DNA of 64,000 nucleotides from Microbacterium neungamense (lineage in GTDB: Bacteria; Actinomycetota; Actinomycetes; Actinomycetales; Microbacteriaceae), in assembly GCF_024971095.1 (NCBI RefSeq), contig NZ_CP069717.1, positions 2,046,001-2,110,000 of the forward strand, in the 5' to 3' direction. Every line of letters starts with the position of its first letter. Positions within the stretch are counted from its first letter, which is position 1. The notes under the pieces were generated by a model that worked only from the letters and a program-made list of their open reading frames with translations, was not told the origin of the DNA and made no database searches. Shown in pieces: positions 1 to 9,405 of the stretch. The translations under genes and the position numbers were made by a program.

Positions 1-2
1 AC

Positions 3-59
3 ATAGCCCGCCAGCTCTACCGCCGCCTCAGCGAGCAGAGCGGACTTGACAACACATAG
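3..59 (+). other. Possible C-terminal tail of an unidentified upstream ORF
   Basis: Frame 3 is open from the window edge to a TAG at 57-59 and ends in a charged tail (RQLYRRLSEQSGLDNT). It runs into the point where the SDR fragment begins, so it may be the end of whatever DNA replaced the 5' part of that gene. I cannot identify it. With only 18 codons it may be chance. Confidence 0.2.
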
Positions 60-315
60 AAGCATCCTGGACGGGCGCGCGTTCGGCATCACCGCCACCC
101 AGATCGACATCGGCAACGCCGCCACCGAGCTGCTGCAGGGCATCGGCGCGGACGCCGGCGCGCTGCAGGCGGACGGCTCGCGGCGCCCCGAGCCGTCCTT
201 CGACGCCGCGCACGCCGCCCGGCTGATCGCCGACGTCGCCGATCTCCCCCTGGACGTCGCTGTGCACGAACTGGTGGTGACGGCCGCGGGCATGCCCTAC
301 GATGGCCGCGGCTGA
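58..315 (+). pseudogene. SDR family oxidoreductase, C-terminal fragment
   Basis: The reading frame gives the characteristic end of a classical short-chain dehydrogenase: DGRAFGITATQIDIGNAATE, then QADGS, then a C-terminal MPYDGRG. The NAD(P)-binding Rossmann half and the catalytic YxxxK region are absent, although bases are available upstream. In this frame a TAG lies at 4-6, and the residues before ~61 do not look like SDR sequence. The gene is therefore truncated at its 5' end at or just before ~60. A TTG at 46 allows an open frame but is unlikely to be a real start. No function is expected from the fragment alone. Whether truncation is by recombination or at a contig edge cannot be told here. 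Confidence 0.6.
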
Positions 316-406
316 GAACGCGCCGTTGCGCGCCGCGGCATCCGTGCTCTAGGCTCGGATTCCGATACACAGAAGCTTTGTTTCACGATACGGAACTGGA
401 GGCATC

Positions 407-874
407 GTGGCCACCCAACTCGAGCCCGGAGACGCCGCACCCGACTTCTCGCTCACGGATGCCGCCGGACGCACGGTCCGGCTCGGCGACTTCGCCGGAC
501 GGCGCGTGATCCTGTACTTCTACCCCGCCGCCTTCACGCCGGGGTGCACCACCGAGGCGTGCGACTTCCGCGACAACCTCGCGTCGCTGCGCGGCGCGGG
601 CTACGAGGTCGTCGGGGTGTCCGGCGACGACCAGGAGACGCTGGCGCGCTTCGCCGCGGAGGACCGCCTGGAGTTCCCGCTGCTGTCCGACCCCGGCAAC
701 GAGGTCGCGAAGGCGTACGGGGCGTGGGGCGAGAAGGAGATCGACGGACGCACCCTGACGGGTGTGCTGCGCTCCACCTTCGTCATCGACGGCGACGGGC
801 GGATCGAGCTCGCGCAGTACCGGGTCGACCCGAACGGGCACGTCGCAGCCCTGCGCGAGGAGCTCGCCGCCTGA
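407..874 (+). CDS. bcp: Thioredoxin-dependent thiol peroxidase (Bcp/PrxQ)
   Basis: A 155-residue atypical 2-Cys peroxiredoxin that reduces hydroperoxides with thioredoxin in the cytoplasm. The peroxidatic site is PAAFTPGCTTEACDFRD, with C47 as the attacking cysteine and C52 five residues on as the resolving cysteine typical of the BCP subfamily. Full length for the family. The GTG start at 407 is preceded by CTGGAGG at a good distance. The gene stands alone and converges on mqo, with a shared hairpin terminator between them. Family assignment is secure; the preferred peroxide substrate is not visible. Confidence 0.93.
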   Translation: MATQLEPGDAAPDFSLTDAAGRTVRLGDFAGRRVILYFYPAAFTPGCTTEACDFRDNLASLRGAGYEVVGVSGDDQETLARFAAEDRLEFPLLSDPGNEVAKAYGAWGEKEIDGRTLTGVLRSTFVIDGDGRIELAQYRVDPNGHVAALREELAA

Positions 875-879
875 GCCGG

Positions 880-915
880 GCCCGTCGCGGCCCCGCGCGA
901 GTGGCCGCGACGGGC
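880..915. terminator. Bidirectional hairpin between bcp and mqo
   Basis: A perfect 13-bp inverted repeat (880-892 with 903-915, arm GCCCGTCGCGGCC) encloses a 10-nt loop and fills the gap between the two convergent stop codons. There is no strong U-tract on either side. It acts as a terminator by position rather than by a full textbook signature. Confidence 0.6.
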
Positions 916-919
916 GTGC

Positions 920-2392
920 TCAGGCCTGGAGCTGCAGCACCTCGGCGGTGCGGCGCATCGATTCCTGCGCCTTGGTGGCGTCGGTGTTCAGCTTCTCGCC
1001 GTAGGTCGGGATGAGCTCGCGCAGCGCCGGCTCCCACGACCGGAACCGGTCCGGGAAGCAGCGCTGCAGCAGGCTGAGCATGATCGGCACCGCCGTGGAC
1101 GCACCCGGCGAGGCGCCGAGGAGTCCGGCGATCGTGCCGTCCTCCGCCGCGACCACCTCGGTGCCGAACTGCAGGATGCCGCCCTTCTCCGGGTCCTTCT
1201 TCATGACCTGGGCGCGCTGACCGGCCTGGATGAGCTCCCAGTCCTCGTCCTGCGCGGTCGGCATGAACACCCGCAGGCTGTCCACCTTCTTGCGGTGCGT
1301 CTTCAGCAGCTCGCCGACCAGGTAGGTGATCAGGTCGGGGTTGGCGAAGGCGACGCGGAGCATCGGCCAGATGTTGTGCGGCCGCACCTGGGTGACCAGG
1401 TCGAGCAGCGAGCCGTTCTTCAGGAATTTCGGGCTGAACGTCGCGAACGGGCCGAACAGCAGCGACGACTCGCCGTCCACGACGCGCGCGTCCAGGTGCG
1501 GGACGGACATCGGCGGGGCGCCGACGGAGGCCTGCGAGTACACCTTCGCCTTGTGCTGGGCGACGATCTTCGGGTTCGTGGTCTTCAGGAACTGTCCGCC
1601 GATCGGGAAGACGCCGTAGCCCTTGATCTCCGGGATGCCGGAGCGCTGCAGCATCTTCAGCGCCCAGCCGCCGGCGCCGACGAACACGAACCGCGCCTTC
1701 ACCTCGCCCGGGGTGCCGCCGATGGTGCGGCGGTACTTGACCAGCCAGGAGCCGTCCTTCTGGCGCTTGAGGCGGCGCACCTCGGTGTCGGTGCGCAGCT
1801 CCACGCCGTTGGCGGAGAGGTGGTCGAAGAGCTGGTGGGTGAGGGCGCCGAAGTCCACGTCGGTGCCGGAGGGCACCCGCGTCGCCGCGAACGGCTCGCC
1901 CTTGCGGCGCTTCTGCATCAGCAGCGGCGCCCACTGGTTGATCACCCGGGAGTCCTCGCTGTACTCGATGCCCTCGAACAGCGGCTGGTCCTTGAGGATC
2001 TCGTAGCGGGCCTTCAGGTAGGCGACGTCCTTCTCGCCGCGCACGAAGGTCATGTGCGGCGTGGAGTTGATGAAAGTCGCCGGCTCGCGCAGCACCCCGC
2101 GCTCGACGAGGGATGCCCAGAACTGGCGGCTCTGCTGGAACTGCTCGTTGATCGAGATCGCCTTGGCGGGGTCGAGCGAGCCGTCCTTGCCCTGCGGCAT
2201 GTAGTTCAGCTCGCACAGGGCGGCGTGACCGGTGCCGGCGTTGTTCCAGGGGTTGGTGCTCTCCTCGCCGATGTCGCTGAGGCGCTCGAACGCCACGATC
2301 CTCCAGTCGGGCTGGAGCTCGTGCAGCAGGGTACCCAGGGTGGCGCTCATGATGCCACCACCGATCAGGACGACGTCGACGGTTTCAGTCAC
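920..2392 (-). CDS. mqo: Malate:quinone oxidoreductase
   Basis: A 490-residue FAD enzyme that oxidises L-malate to oxaloacetate and passes electrons to menaquinone at the inner face of the membrane, replacing or complementing NAD-malate dehydrogenase in the TCA cycle. The N-terminus carries the FAD-binding GGGIMSATLG turn, followed by the Mqo signature ERLSDIGEESTNPWNNAGTG. Length matches the family. The GTG start at 2392 has no ribosome binding site but sits six bases after a TAGACT box, so the transcript is probably leaderless. It converges on bcp; asd lies upstream on the same strand. High confidence. Confidence 0.95.
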   Translation of the reverse strand: MTETVDVVLIGGGIMSATLGTLLHELQPDWRIVAFERLSDIGEESTNPWNNAGTGHAALCELNYMPQGKDGSLDPAKAISINEQFQQSRQFWASLVERGVLREPATFINSTPHMTFVRGEKDVAYLKARYEILKDQPLFEGIEYSEDSRVINQWAPLLMQKRRKGEPFAATRVPSGTDVDFGALTHQLFDHLSANGVELRTDTEVRRLKRQKDGSWLVKYRRTIGGTPGEVKARFVFVGAGGWALKMLQRSGIPEIKGYGVFPIGGQFLKTTNPKIVAQHKAKVYSQASVGAPPMSVPHLDARVVDGESSLLFGPFATFSPKFLKNGSLLDLVTQVRPHNIWPMLRVAFANPDLITYLVGELLKTHRKKVDSLRVFMPTAQDEDWELIQAGQRAQVMKKDPEKGGILQFGTEVVAAEDGTIAGLLGASPGASTAVPIMLSLLQRCFPDRFRSWEPALRELIPTYGEKLNTDATKAQESMRRTAEVLQLQA

Positions 2393-2398
2393 CCGACC

Positions 2399-2404
2399 AG
2401 TCTA
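2399..2404 (-). promoter_or_regulatory. Leaderless-type -10 box of mqo
   Basis: TAGACT, read on the minus strand, lies exactly six bases before the GTG of mqo, with no purine-rich ribosome binding site between. This is the TANNNT-N6-start arrangement of actinobacterial leaderless genes and recurs through the window. Confidence 0.6.
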
Positions 2405-2452
2405 GTTCGACGCCGGATGCCCCCTTGGCCGCGTGACCCGTCCGGGAGCCGT

Positions 2453-3588
<1,136 letters not shown>

Positions 3589-3674
3589 TCAGGGTTGCCG
3601 CGAGTCTACCGCCTCCCCGCACCCCCGGGTCGCGCCTTCTCCCCGGCCGCCCCGCTCCGGACGGTTCGGGGGCC

Positions 3675-3761
3675 GGGCGCGGTCGCGGCCGGGGGTCGGC
3701 GGGATCAGCGGCCGGAGGGCCGGGCGGGGTCGCGGCCGGGGGCGGCGGGATCAGCGGCCGG
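3675..3761. repeat. Tandem duplication covering the lysC stop codon
   Basis: Two nearly identical ~40-bp GC-rich blocks, 3675-3715 and 3722-3761, each contain CGCGGCCGGGGG and GGCGGGATCAGCGGCCGG. The second block holds the last codons and stop (3751-3753) of lysC; the first is a non-coding copy in the lysC-asd gap. Nothing else is recognised in the 234 bases between the two genes. Confidence 0.7.
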
Positions 3762-5037
3762 TGCCGGCGTGGACGACGGCCTCGACCTCGCCGTCCAGGC
3801 CGTAGGCGGTGTGCACGGCGCGGGCGGCGTCGACGAGGTCGGAGCCGCGCAGCACCACCGAGATGCGGATCTCCGAGGTGGAGATCATCTCGATGTTGAT
3901 GCCGGTGTTCTTCAGCGCCTCGAACAGGGTGGCGGACACGCCGGAGTGGGTGCGCATGCCCGCACCGACGACGGAGAGCTTGCCGATCTGGTCGTCGTGG
4001 ATGAGGTTCTCGAACCCGATCTCGGACTGGTCGGCGGCGAGCGCCTTCAGCGCCGCGGCGGCATCCGCCTTCGGCAGCGTGAACGAGATGTCGGTGCGCC
4101 CGGTGGAGGCGGCGGACACGTTCTGCACGATCATGTCCACGTTCGCACCGGACTTGGCGACGATGGTGAAGATCTCGGCTGCCTTGCCCGGCACGTCCGG
4201 GACGCCGGACACGGTGATCTTCGCCTGGCTGAGATCGGTGGCGACGCCGGTGACGATCGGTTCTTCCATGGCTGCTCCCTCGGGGTCGCGGGGGCTTCGC
4301 ATGCCCTCGCCCAGAACGTAGGTGCCCTCTGCCGAGGAGAAGCTCGACCGGGCGTGGATGAGAACGCCGTGGCGGCGGGCGAACTCGACGGCGCGGATGT
4401 AGAGGACCTTGGCGCCGTTGGCCGCGAGCTCGAGCATCTCCTCGCTGGTGATGGTGTCGAGCTTGCGCGCCTTCGGGATGACGCGCGGATCGGCGGTGAA
4501 GATGCCGTCCACGTCGCTGTAGATCTCGCACACGTCGGCGTCCAGCGCGGCAGCGAGCGCCACGGCGGTGGTGTCGGAGCCGCCGCGGCCGAGCGTGGTG
4601 ATGTCGCGGGTGTCGCGGTTGAAGCCCTGGAACCCGGCGACGATGACGATCGCCCCCTCGTCCAGCGCCTCGCGCAGCCGCACCGGCGTGACGTCCACGA
4701 TGCGGGCGGCGCCGTGCTTGGCATCCGTGATCATGCCCGCCTGACTGCCGGTGAAGGAGCGGGCCTCGAAGCCCATCGAGTGGATCGCCATCGCCAGCAG
4801 TGCCATCGAGATGCGCTCCCCGCTGGAGAGGAGCATGTCGAGCTCCCGCGGCGCGGGGATCGGCGCCACCTCGCCTGCCAGCTCGAGGAGATCGTCGGTG
4901 GTGTCCCCCATCGCGCTCACCGCGACGACGACGTCGTGCCCGGCACGGCGCGTGTCGACGATGCGCTTGGCGACGCGCTTGATGCTCTCGGCGTCGGCGA
5001 CGGACGAGCCGCCGTATTTCTGCACGATCAGGGCCAC
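3751..5037 (-). CDS. lysC: Aspartate kinase (alpha subunit; beta made from an internal start)
   Basis: A 428-residue aspartokinase that phosphorylates aspartate, the entry step to lysine, threonine and methionine. The kinase domain begins [15 protein letters not shown], and two ACT domains fill the C-terminal ~170 residues ([20 protein letters not shown] onward), where lysine/threonine feedback acts in this family. I place the start at the GTG at 5037 because GGGAGTGAAC precedes it and the conserved KYGGSS motif then lies at residue 7; a further start at 5076 would add an unconserved leader. A TAGAAT box lies at 5077-5082. Asd follows on the same strand. An internal ATG with its own ribosome binding site would give the ACT-only beta chain. 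Confidence 0.93.
   Translation of the reverse strand: MALIVQKYGGSSVADAESIKRVAKRIVDTRRAGHDVVVAVSAMGDTTDDLLELAGEVAPIPAPRELDMLLSSGERISMALLAMAIHSMGFEARSFTGSQAGMITDAKHGAARIVDVTPVRLREALDEGAIVIVAGFQGFNRDTRDITTLGRGGSDTTAVALAAALDADVCEIYSDVDGIFTADPRVIPKARKLDTITSEEMLELAANGAKVLYIRAVEFARRHGVLIHARSSFSSAEGTYVLGEGMRSPRDPEGAAMEEPIVTGVATDLSQAKITVSGVPDVPGKAAEIFTIVAKSGANVDMIVQNVSAASTGRTDISFTLPKADAAAALKALAADQSEIGFENLIHDDQIGKLSVVGAGMRTHSGVSATLFEALKNTGINIEMISTSEIRISVVLRGSDLVDAARAVHTAYGLDGEVEAVVHAGTGR
4267..4281 (-). promoter_or_regulatory. Internal ribosome binding site and ATG for the LysC beta subunit
   Basis: Inside lysC, GAGGGAG (4275-4281) is followed five bases later by ATG (4267-4269). Translation from there gives [17 protein letters not shown], the start of the beta subunit in the overlapping lysC genes of Corynebacterium and Bacillus. 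The product would be 172 residues, ending at 3751. Confidence 0.65.
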
Positions 5038-5076
5038 GTTCACTCCCGGGGACGTCGGGCGGATCCGCCCACGCAC

Positions 5077-5082
5077 ATTCTA
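5077..5082 (-). promoter_or_regulatory. Candidate -10 box of lysC
   Basis: TAGAAT on the minus strand, about 40 bases before the lysC GTG. No convincing -35 hexamer is visible at the matching distance. Confidence 0.35.
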
Positions 5083-5117
5083 CGGACGCGCCTCATGCCC
5101 GCCCGTGCATGTGACGG

Positions 5118-6086
5118 TCAGCGCTCGTTGTCGGCGACGACGACCTCGGCGGTCTCGGCGGTGGTGACCGGGCCCGTGGTGAGGTCCGCCGCCGGGGCGT
5201 GCAGCCGGCCGCCGGTGGCGGCGAGCCAGCAGCCGGCGAGCACGATCGGGAACCCGACGAGCAGCCCGAGGGTGATCGGCTCGGCGAGCAGGGCGGTGCC
5301 GAGCAGGATCGCCACGATCGGGTTGATGTACGTGAACAGCGGCGCCCGCACCGGCCCGACCTCGCGGATCAGGGCGAAGAAGCCCACGAACGCGAGCGCG
5401 GTGCAGACGATCCCGAGCAGCGCCAGCGACACCGTGGACCGCAGCGTGGGGACGTCATGCTGGGTCAGCAGCGCGGCGGGCAGGTAGCCGATGCCGATGG
5501 CGAACAGGGCGAGGGTGATCGTGCCGATCGAGGGGACGTCGTGAAGCTTGTGCGCGATGATGAACGGCGCGATCGCGTACAGCAGCGCGGTGAGCAGGAT
5601 CTCGCCGATCGCCAGCATGCTGCCGGCGCCCTGCGGGAACAGGCCGGGGCCGGCGACGACGATGACCACGCCGGCGAACCCGAGCACCAGCCCGCCCAGA
5701 CGGACCGGGGCGAGCACCGTGCGGTCGCCGCGCAGCAGCGCGATGAGCACGGCGAACAGGGGCACGGTCGCGACCAGCAGCCCGGTCAGCCCGGACGGCA
5801 GACGGGTCTCGGCGTGGCTGAGCAGCAGGAACGGGCCGGCCATCTCGACGACGCCGAAGGCGAGCACCCACGGCCAGTGCCGCCACGCGGCGCGCAGGGC
5901 GCCGCTGCGGAGGGCGAAGGGCAGCAGGATGAGCGCGCCGAGCAGAGTGCGACCGGCGACGACGGCGGGCGGGCTGTAGGAGTGCACCGCCTCCTTGATG
6001 AACAGGTAGGTGGTGCCCCACACGAAGGACATGATCGCGAAGAGGATCCAGCCTTTGCGCGTGAATCCTGCGGTGTGCGCGGTCAC
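5118..6086 (-). CDS. EamA/DMT family transporter
   Basis: A 322-residue inner-membrane protein with about ten hydrophobic segments, arranged as two EamA repeats. The N-terminal [23 protein letters not shown] is typical of RhaT/YdcZ-like drug/metabolite exporters. The chosen GTG at 6086 overlaps the recR stop codon by four bases (GTGA), indicating translational coupling in a dnaX-recR-eamA operon; the open frame upstream belongs to recR DNA. Substrate cannot be inferred; members export amino acids, metabolites or drugs. The C-terminus carries a polar tail after the last helix. Confidence 0.85.
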   Translation of the reverse strand: MTAHTAGFTRKGWILFAIMSFVWGTTYLFIKEAVHSYSPPAVVAGRTLLGALILLPFALRSGALRAAWRHWPWVLAFGVVEMAGPFLLLSHAETRLPSGLTGLLVATVPLFAVLIALLRGDRTVLAPVRLGGLVLGFAGVVIVVAGPGLFPQGAGSMLAIGEILLTALLYAIAPFIIAHKLHDVPSIGTITLALFAIGIGYLPAALLTQHDVPTLRSTVSLALLGIVCTALAFVGFFALIREVGPVRAPLFTYINPIVAILLGTALLAEPITLGLLVGFPIVLAGCWLAATGGRLHAPAADLTTGPVTTAETAEVVVADNER

Positions 6087-6676
6087 AGCCGGCGCCGCCC
6101 CTCGAACGCGCGCCCGAGGGTGACCTCGTCGGCGTACTCCAGGTCGCCGCCGACGGGAAGGCCGGATGCCAGGCGGGAGACGGTGATCTGCATGCTCGTG
6201 AGCAGCCGGCTGAGGTAGCTCGCGGTGGCCTCCCCCTCGAGGTTCGGGTTGGTGGCGAGGATGACCTCCTGCACGGTGCCGTCGGCGAGGCGGCTCATCA
6301 GCTGCGCGACGCGCAGGTCGTCGGGGCCGACGCCGGCGATCGGGCTGATCGCGCCGCCGAGCACGTGGTACAGCCCACGGAACTCGCGGGTGCGCTCGAT
6401 GGCGGCCACGTCCTTGGCGTCCTCGACCACGCAGATGAGCTCGGGATTGCGTCGCGGGTCGCGGCAGATGGCGCAGCGGTCCTGTTCGGACACGTTCCCG
6501 CACACCTCGCAGAATCGCACCCGGGCGCGCACCTCGGTGAGCAGCTCGGCGAGACGGGCGACGTCGAAGCTCGGCGTCTGCAGGATGTGGAACGCGATCC
6601 GCTGCGCCGACTTCGGTCCGATGCCGGGCAGCCGGCCGAACTCGTCGATGAGCTCCTGAACGATGCCGTCGTACAT
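6083..6676 (-). CDS. recR: Recombination mediator protein RecR
   Basis: A 197-residue member of the RecFOR pathway, which loads RecA on gapped single-stranded DNA. In order: an N-terminal helix-hairpin-helix ([19 protein letters not shown]), a four-cysteine zinc finger ([16 protein letters not shown]) and a Toprim domain ([14 protein letters not shown]). Length is normal. Its ATG shares one base with the dnaX stop codon (TGATG), so it is translated from the dnaX message, the classical arrangement. Downstream it overlaps the EamA gene by four bases. Confidence 0.96.
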   Translation of the reverse strand: MYDGIVQELIDEFGRLPGIGPKSAQRIAFHILQTPSFDVARLAELLTEVRARVRFCEVCGNVSEQDRCAICRDPRRNPELICVVEDAKDVAAIERTREFRGLYHVLGGAISPIAGVGPDDLRVAQLMSRLADGTVQEVILATNPNLEGEATASYLSRLLTSMQITVSRLASGLPVGGDLEYADEVTLGRAFEGRRRL

Positions 6677-9264
6677 CAGCTGAACCTCGTCGGGGGCTCG
6701 AAGGGCTCCTCGCGCAGGAAGGTGGCGCCGAGCACCTGGCGGACCACGGCCTCGCCGTAGCGCTGCACGCCCTCGGGCGCCACGGAGCGGGCCGTCACGA
6801 CCGGCGCGTTCGGCCCGGCCGGCCCGCGCCCGGGGACGGATGCCCGAGAGGCGGATGCCGGCGCGGATGCGGAGCCGGATGCCGGACCGGAGCCGGATGC
6901 CGGGCCGGACGGCGCAGCAGGGGCCGACGTCGACGCACGATGGGCCGACGCGCGATCGGGAGCCGACGCGGTCCGTCCCCCCGCCGGGATCACGGGCGCG
7001 CCAGCGCGTGCGGACGCACCGGGCCCGTCGAGATACGGATCGTACGGGGGCTCGTCGTCGTAGGGCGGGTGGTCGTCGTAGGGCGGCTCGTCATCGGGCA
7101 GCGGCGGCGGCTCCGGGTCGACCATGCCGTCCACCGCAGACGCGGGCGCGGAACGGGCGGCCTCGACCTCGGCCGGCTCCTCGTCGACGGGGAACTGCGG
7201 CTGCGGTGCTGTGATCGTCGCCGTGGGGATCGGCGCGACCGCCCACTCGGTCACCGGAGCCGACTGCGCGCGCGGGGCCTGTCGCGGAGCGGATGCCCGG
7301 GGGCCCGGCCGCTCCGGCTCCTGCATCGGGTTCGCCCAGCCGGCGGCCGGCGCGCTGTCGGACAGCGGAGCGCTCCCTGCCGCAGCGGGGCCGCTGGAGG
7401 GCTGCGAGCCGCGGGCGGGGGCGTCCGGACCGGCGGATGCGCGCGGGTCCGCGGTGCCGCGAGCCGTCCGGGGTGCCGGGCCGGACGACGGACCGCTCCC
7501 GCGGGACGCCGAGCCCGGGCCCGAAGCCGGGCCGGCGGACGTTCCTGCGCCCGGGGCCGGGGGCCCCGAGGATCCCGGATTCGCTCCGCCGGGCGGCATC
7601 GGCGCGGGCAGGTACTTCACGGTGACGCCGAGCTCCTGCTGGATGGCGGTGCGGAGGTGGTCGGAGGTGCCCTTGCCCGGCGTGGAGCCCTTGAATCGCG
7701 CCACGTCGCTCGGGCTGGTGAAGCCCAGTGTGAGCACGCTGCTGTCGGTGTCGTAGGCGAGCGGCTGCACGGCCGTGACGACGAGCCAGGATGCCCGGCT
7801 GATGCCCTCGAGACGGCGGAGGATGGCCGGCCAGGCGGCGGCGATGCGCTCGAAGGTCACCGGGCCGGAAGCGGCGGGTGCCGCATCCGTCTGCTCGGCC
7901 GCGCCGCCAGGAGCCGGCACCTGCGCGTCGGCAGCGCTCGCGCTGCCCGCTGGGCCCGCGGATGCCGGGCCCGCGCTGGACGGCGTCCCCACCGCCCCAC
8001 CGGCCGCAGGAGCCCCACCGGCCGCAGGAGCCCCACCGGCCGCAGGAGCCCCACCGGCCGCAGGAGCGGCACCAACGGCGGAACCCGCGGCGTTCGCGGC
8101 GGCCTGCGCGGCACTGCCGGCGACGGACGGGGCCGCGACGGCATCCGCCGAGGCCCCCGAGAGCACTCGCGCGACCATCAGCTCCAGGTGCAGTCGCGGC
8201 GAGGTGGCGCCGGTCATGTCATCGAGTGCCTGGCTGACCAGGTCCGCGGTGCGCGACAGCCGCGCCGACCCGAAGGCCGCCGCCTGCTCCCGCATCCGCT
8301 GCAGCTCGTCCGCCGGGATGCCGCGCAGCACCGCCGAGGCGCCCTCGCCGACCGCGGCGATGACGATGAGGTCGCGCAGCCGCTCGAGCAGGTCGTCCAC
8401 GAACCGGCGCGGGTCCTGCCCGGTCTGCACCACCCGGTCGACGGCCGGGAAGGCCGCTGCCGCGTCGCCCGCGGCGAGCGCGTCCACGATCTCGTCGAGC
8501 AGGGCGGCGTGCGTGTAGCCGAGGAGCGCGACCGCGCGCTCGTACCGCACCGACACCGCGCCGTCGCGGTCCTGATCCGAGCCGGCGATGAGCTGGTCCA
8601 GCAGCGACAGCGTGTCGCGCGGCGAACCGCCGCCGGCGCGCACCACGAGCGGAAGCACACCCGGCTCGACCTGCACCCCCTCCTCGGCGCACAGCTTCTC
8701 GACGTACTCGAGCATGGCCGCGGGCGGCACCAGCCGGAACGGGTAGTGGTGGGTGCGCGAGCGGATCGTGCCGAGCACCTTCTCCGGCTCGGTGGTCGCG
8801 AAGATGAACTTCACGTGCGCCGGCGGCTCCTCGACGAGCTTCAGCAGCGCGTTGAAGCCCTGCGGCGTGACCATGTGCGCCTCGTCGAGGATGAAGATCT
8901 TGTAGCGGTCGCGGCTGGGCGCGAAGGTGGCGCGCTCGCGCAGGTCGCGGGCATCGTCGACGCCGTTGTGGCTGGCCGCGTCGATCTCGACGACGTCCAG
9001 CGACCCGCCGCCGGAGCGCGACAGCTCCACGCAGCTCGGGCACACGCCGCACGGGGTGTCGGTGGGCCCCTCGGCGCAGTTCAGGCAGCGCGCCAGGATG
9101 CGGGCCGAGGTGGTCTTGCCGCACCCGCGCGGCCCGGAGAACAGGTAGGCGTGCCCGACCCGGTCGCTGCGCAGCGCGGTCATGAGCGGCTCGGTCACCT
9201 GGGACTGCCCGATCATCTCCGCGAAGGTCTCAGGCCGGTAGCGGCGGTAGAGGGCTGTGGTCAC
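6676..9264 (-). CDS. dnaX: DNA polymerase III subunits gamma and tau
   Basis: An 862-residue clamp-loader ATPase. Walker A is GPRGCGKT (44-51), the four-cysteine zinc module is C63/C72/C75/C78, and Walker B is DEAH (127-130). After the AAA+ and collar domains (~1-370), the tau region is an Ala/Gly/Pro/Ser-rich, low-complexity tract of over 400 residues. It includes four exact AAGGAP-type repeats and acidic PPYDD repeats, and ends in a short conserved C-terminus ([20 protein letters not shown]). The GTG start follows TAGGCT by six bases without a ribosome binding site. It heads the dnaX-recR-eamA operon. Confidence 0.95.
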   Translation of the reverse strand: MTTALYRRYRPETFAEMIGQSQVTEPLMTALRSDRVGHAYLFSGPRGCGKTTSARILARCLNCAEGPTDTPCGVCPSCVELSRSGGGSLDVVEIDAASHNGVDDARDLRERATFAPSRDRYKIFILDEAHMVTPQGFNALLKLVEEPPAHVKFIFATTEPEKVLGTIRSRTHHYPFRLVPPAAMLEYVEKLCAEEGVQVEPGVLPLVVRAGGGSPRDTLSLLDQLIAGSDQDRDGAVSVRYERAVALLGYTHAALLDEIVDALAAGDAAAAFPAVDRVVQTGQDPRRFVDDLLERLRDLIVIAAVGEGASAVLRGIPADELQRMREQAAAFGSARLSRTADLVSQALDDMTGATSPRLHLELMVARVLSGASADAVAAPSVAGSAAQAAANAAGSAVGAAPAAGGAPAAGGAPAAGGAPAAGGAVGTPSSAGPASAGPAGSASAADAQVPAPGGAAEQTDAAPAASGPVTFERIAAAWPAILRRLEGISRASWLVVTAVQPLAYDTDSSVLTLGFTSPSDVARFKGSTPGKGTSDHLRTAIQQELGVTVKYLPAPMPPGGANPGSSGPPAPGAGTSAGPASGPGSASRGSGPSSGPAPRTARGTADPRASAGPDAPARGSQPSSGPAAAGSAPLSDSAPAAGWANPMQEPERPGPRASAPRQAPRAQSAPVTEWAVAPIPTATITAPQPQFPVDEEPAEVEAARSAPASAVDGMVDPEPPPLPDDEPPYDDHPPYDDEPPYDPYLDGPGASARAGAPVIPAGGRTASAPDRASAHRASTSAPAAPSGPASGSGPASGSASAPASASRASVPGRGPAGPNAPVVTARSVAPEGVQRYGEAVVRQVLGATFLREEPFEPPTRFS
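7995..8066. repeat. Four 18-bp repeats inside dnaX
   Basis: Four perfect head-to-tail copies of an 18-bp unit (CCCCACCGGCCGCAGGAG on the plus strand) encode repeated AAGGAP in the tau linker. The period is a multiple of three, so copy-number change would keep the frame. Confidence 0.9.
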
Positions 9265-9270
9265 CCGTCC

Positions 9271-9276
9271 AGCCTA
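9271..9276 (-). promoter_or_regulatory. Leaderless-type -10 box of dnaX
   Basis: TAGGCT lies six bases before the dnaX GTG, with no ribosome binding site between; same arrangement as mqo and pta. Confidence 0.6.
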
Positions 9277-9367
9277 CGGCGTGCCGCCGACACCGGACCC
9301 CGGGCATCCGCGCATCCCGCCCGGGCTTCCGCCGACCTGTTCCGCCCCGGCATCCGCCGAAGAGCGG

Positions 9368-9402
9368 GTTCCCGGCATCCGCCCGCGACGGATGCCGGGA
9401 AC
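9368..9402 (-). terminator. Hairpin after the GH65 gene
   Basis: A perfect 14-bp stem (9368-9381 with 9389-9402, arm GTTCCCGGCATCCG) with a 7-nt loop begins four bases after the GH65 stop codon. No clear U-run follows. Its position ahead of dnaX suggests it ends the HAD-GH65 message. Confidence 0.6.
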
Positions 9403-9405
9403 TCG

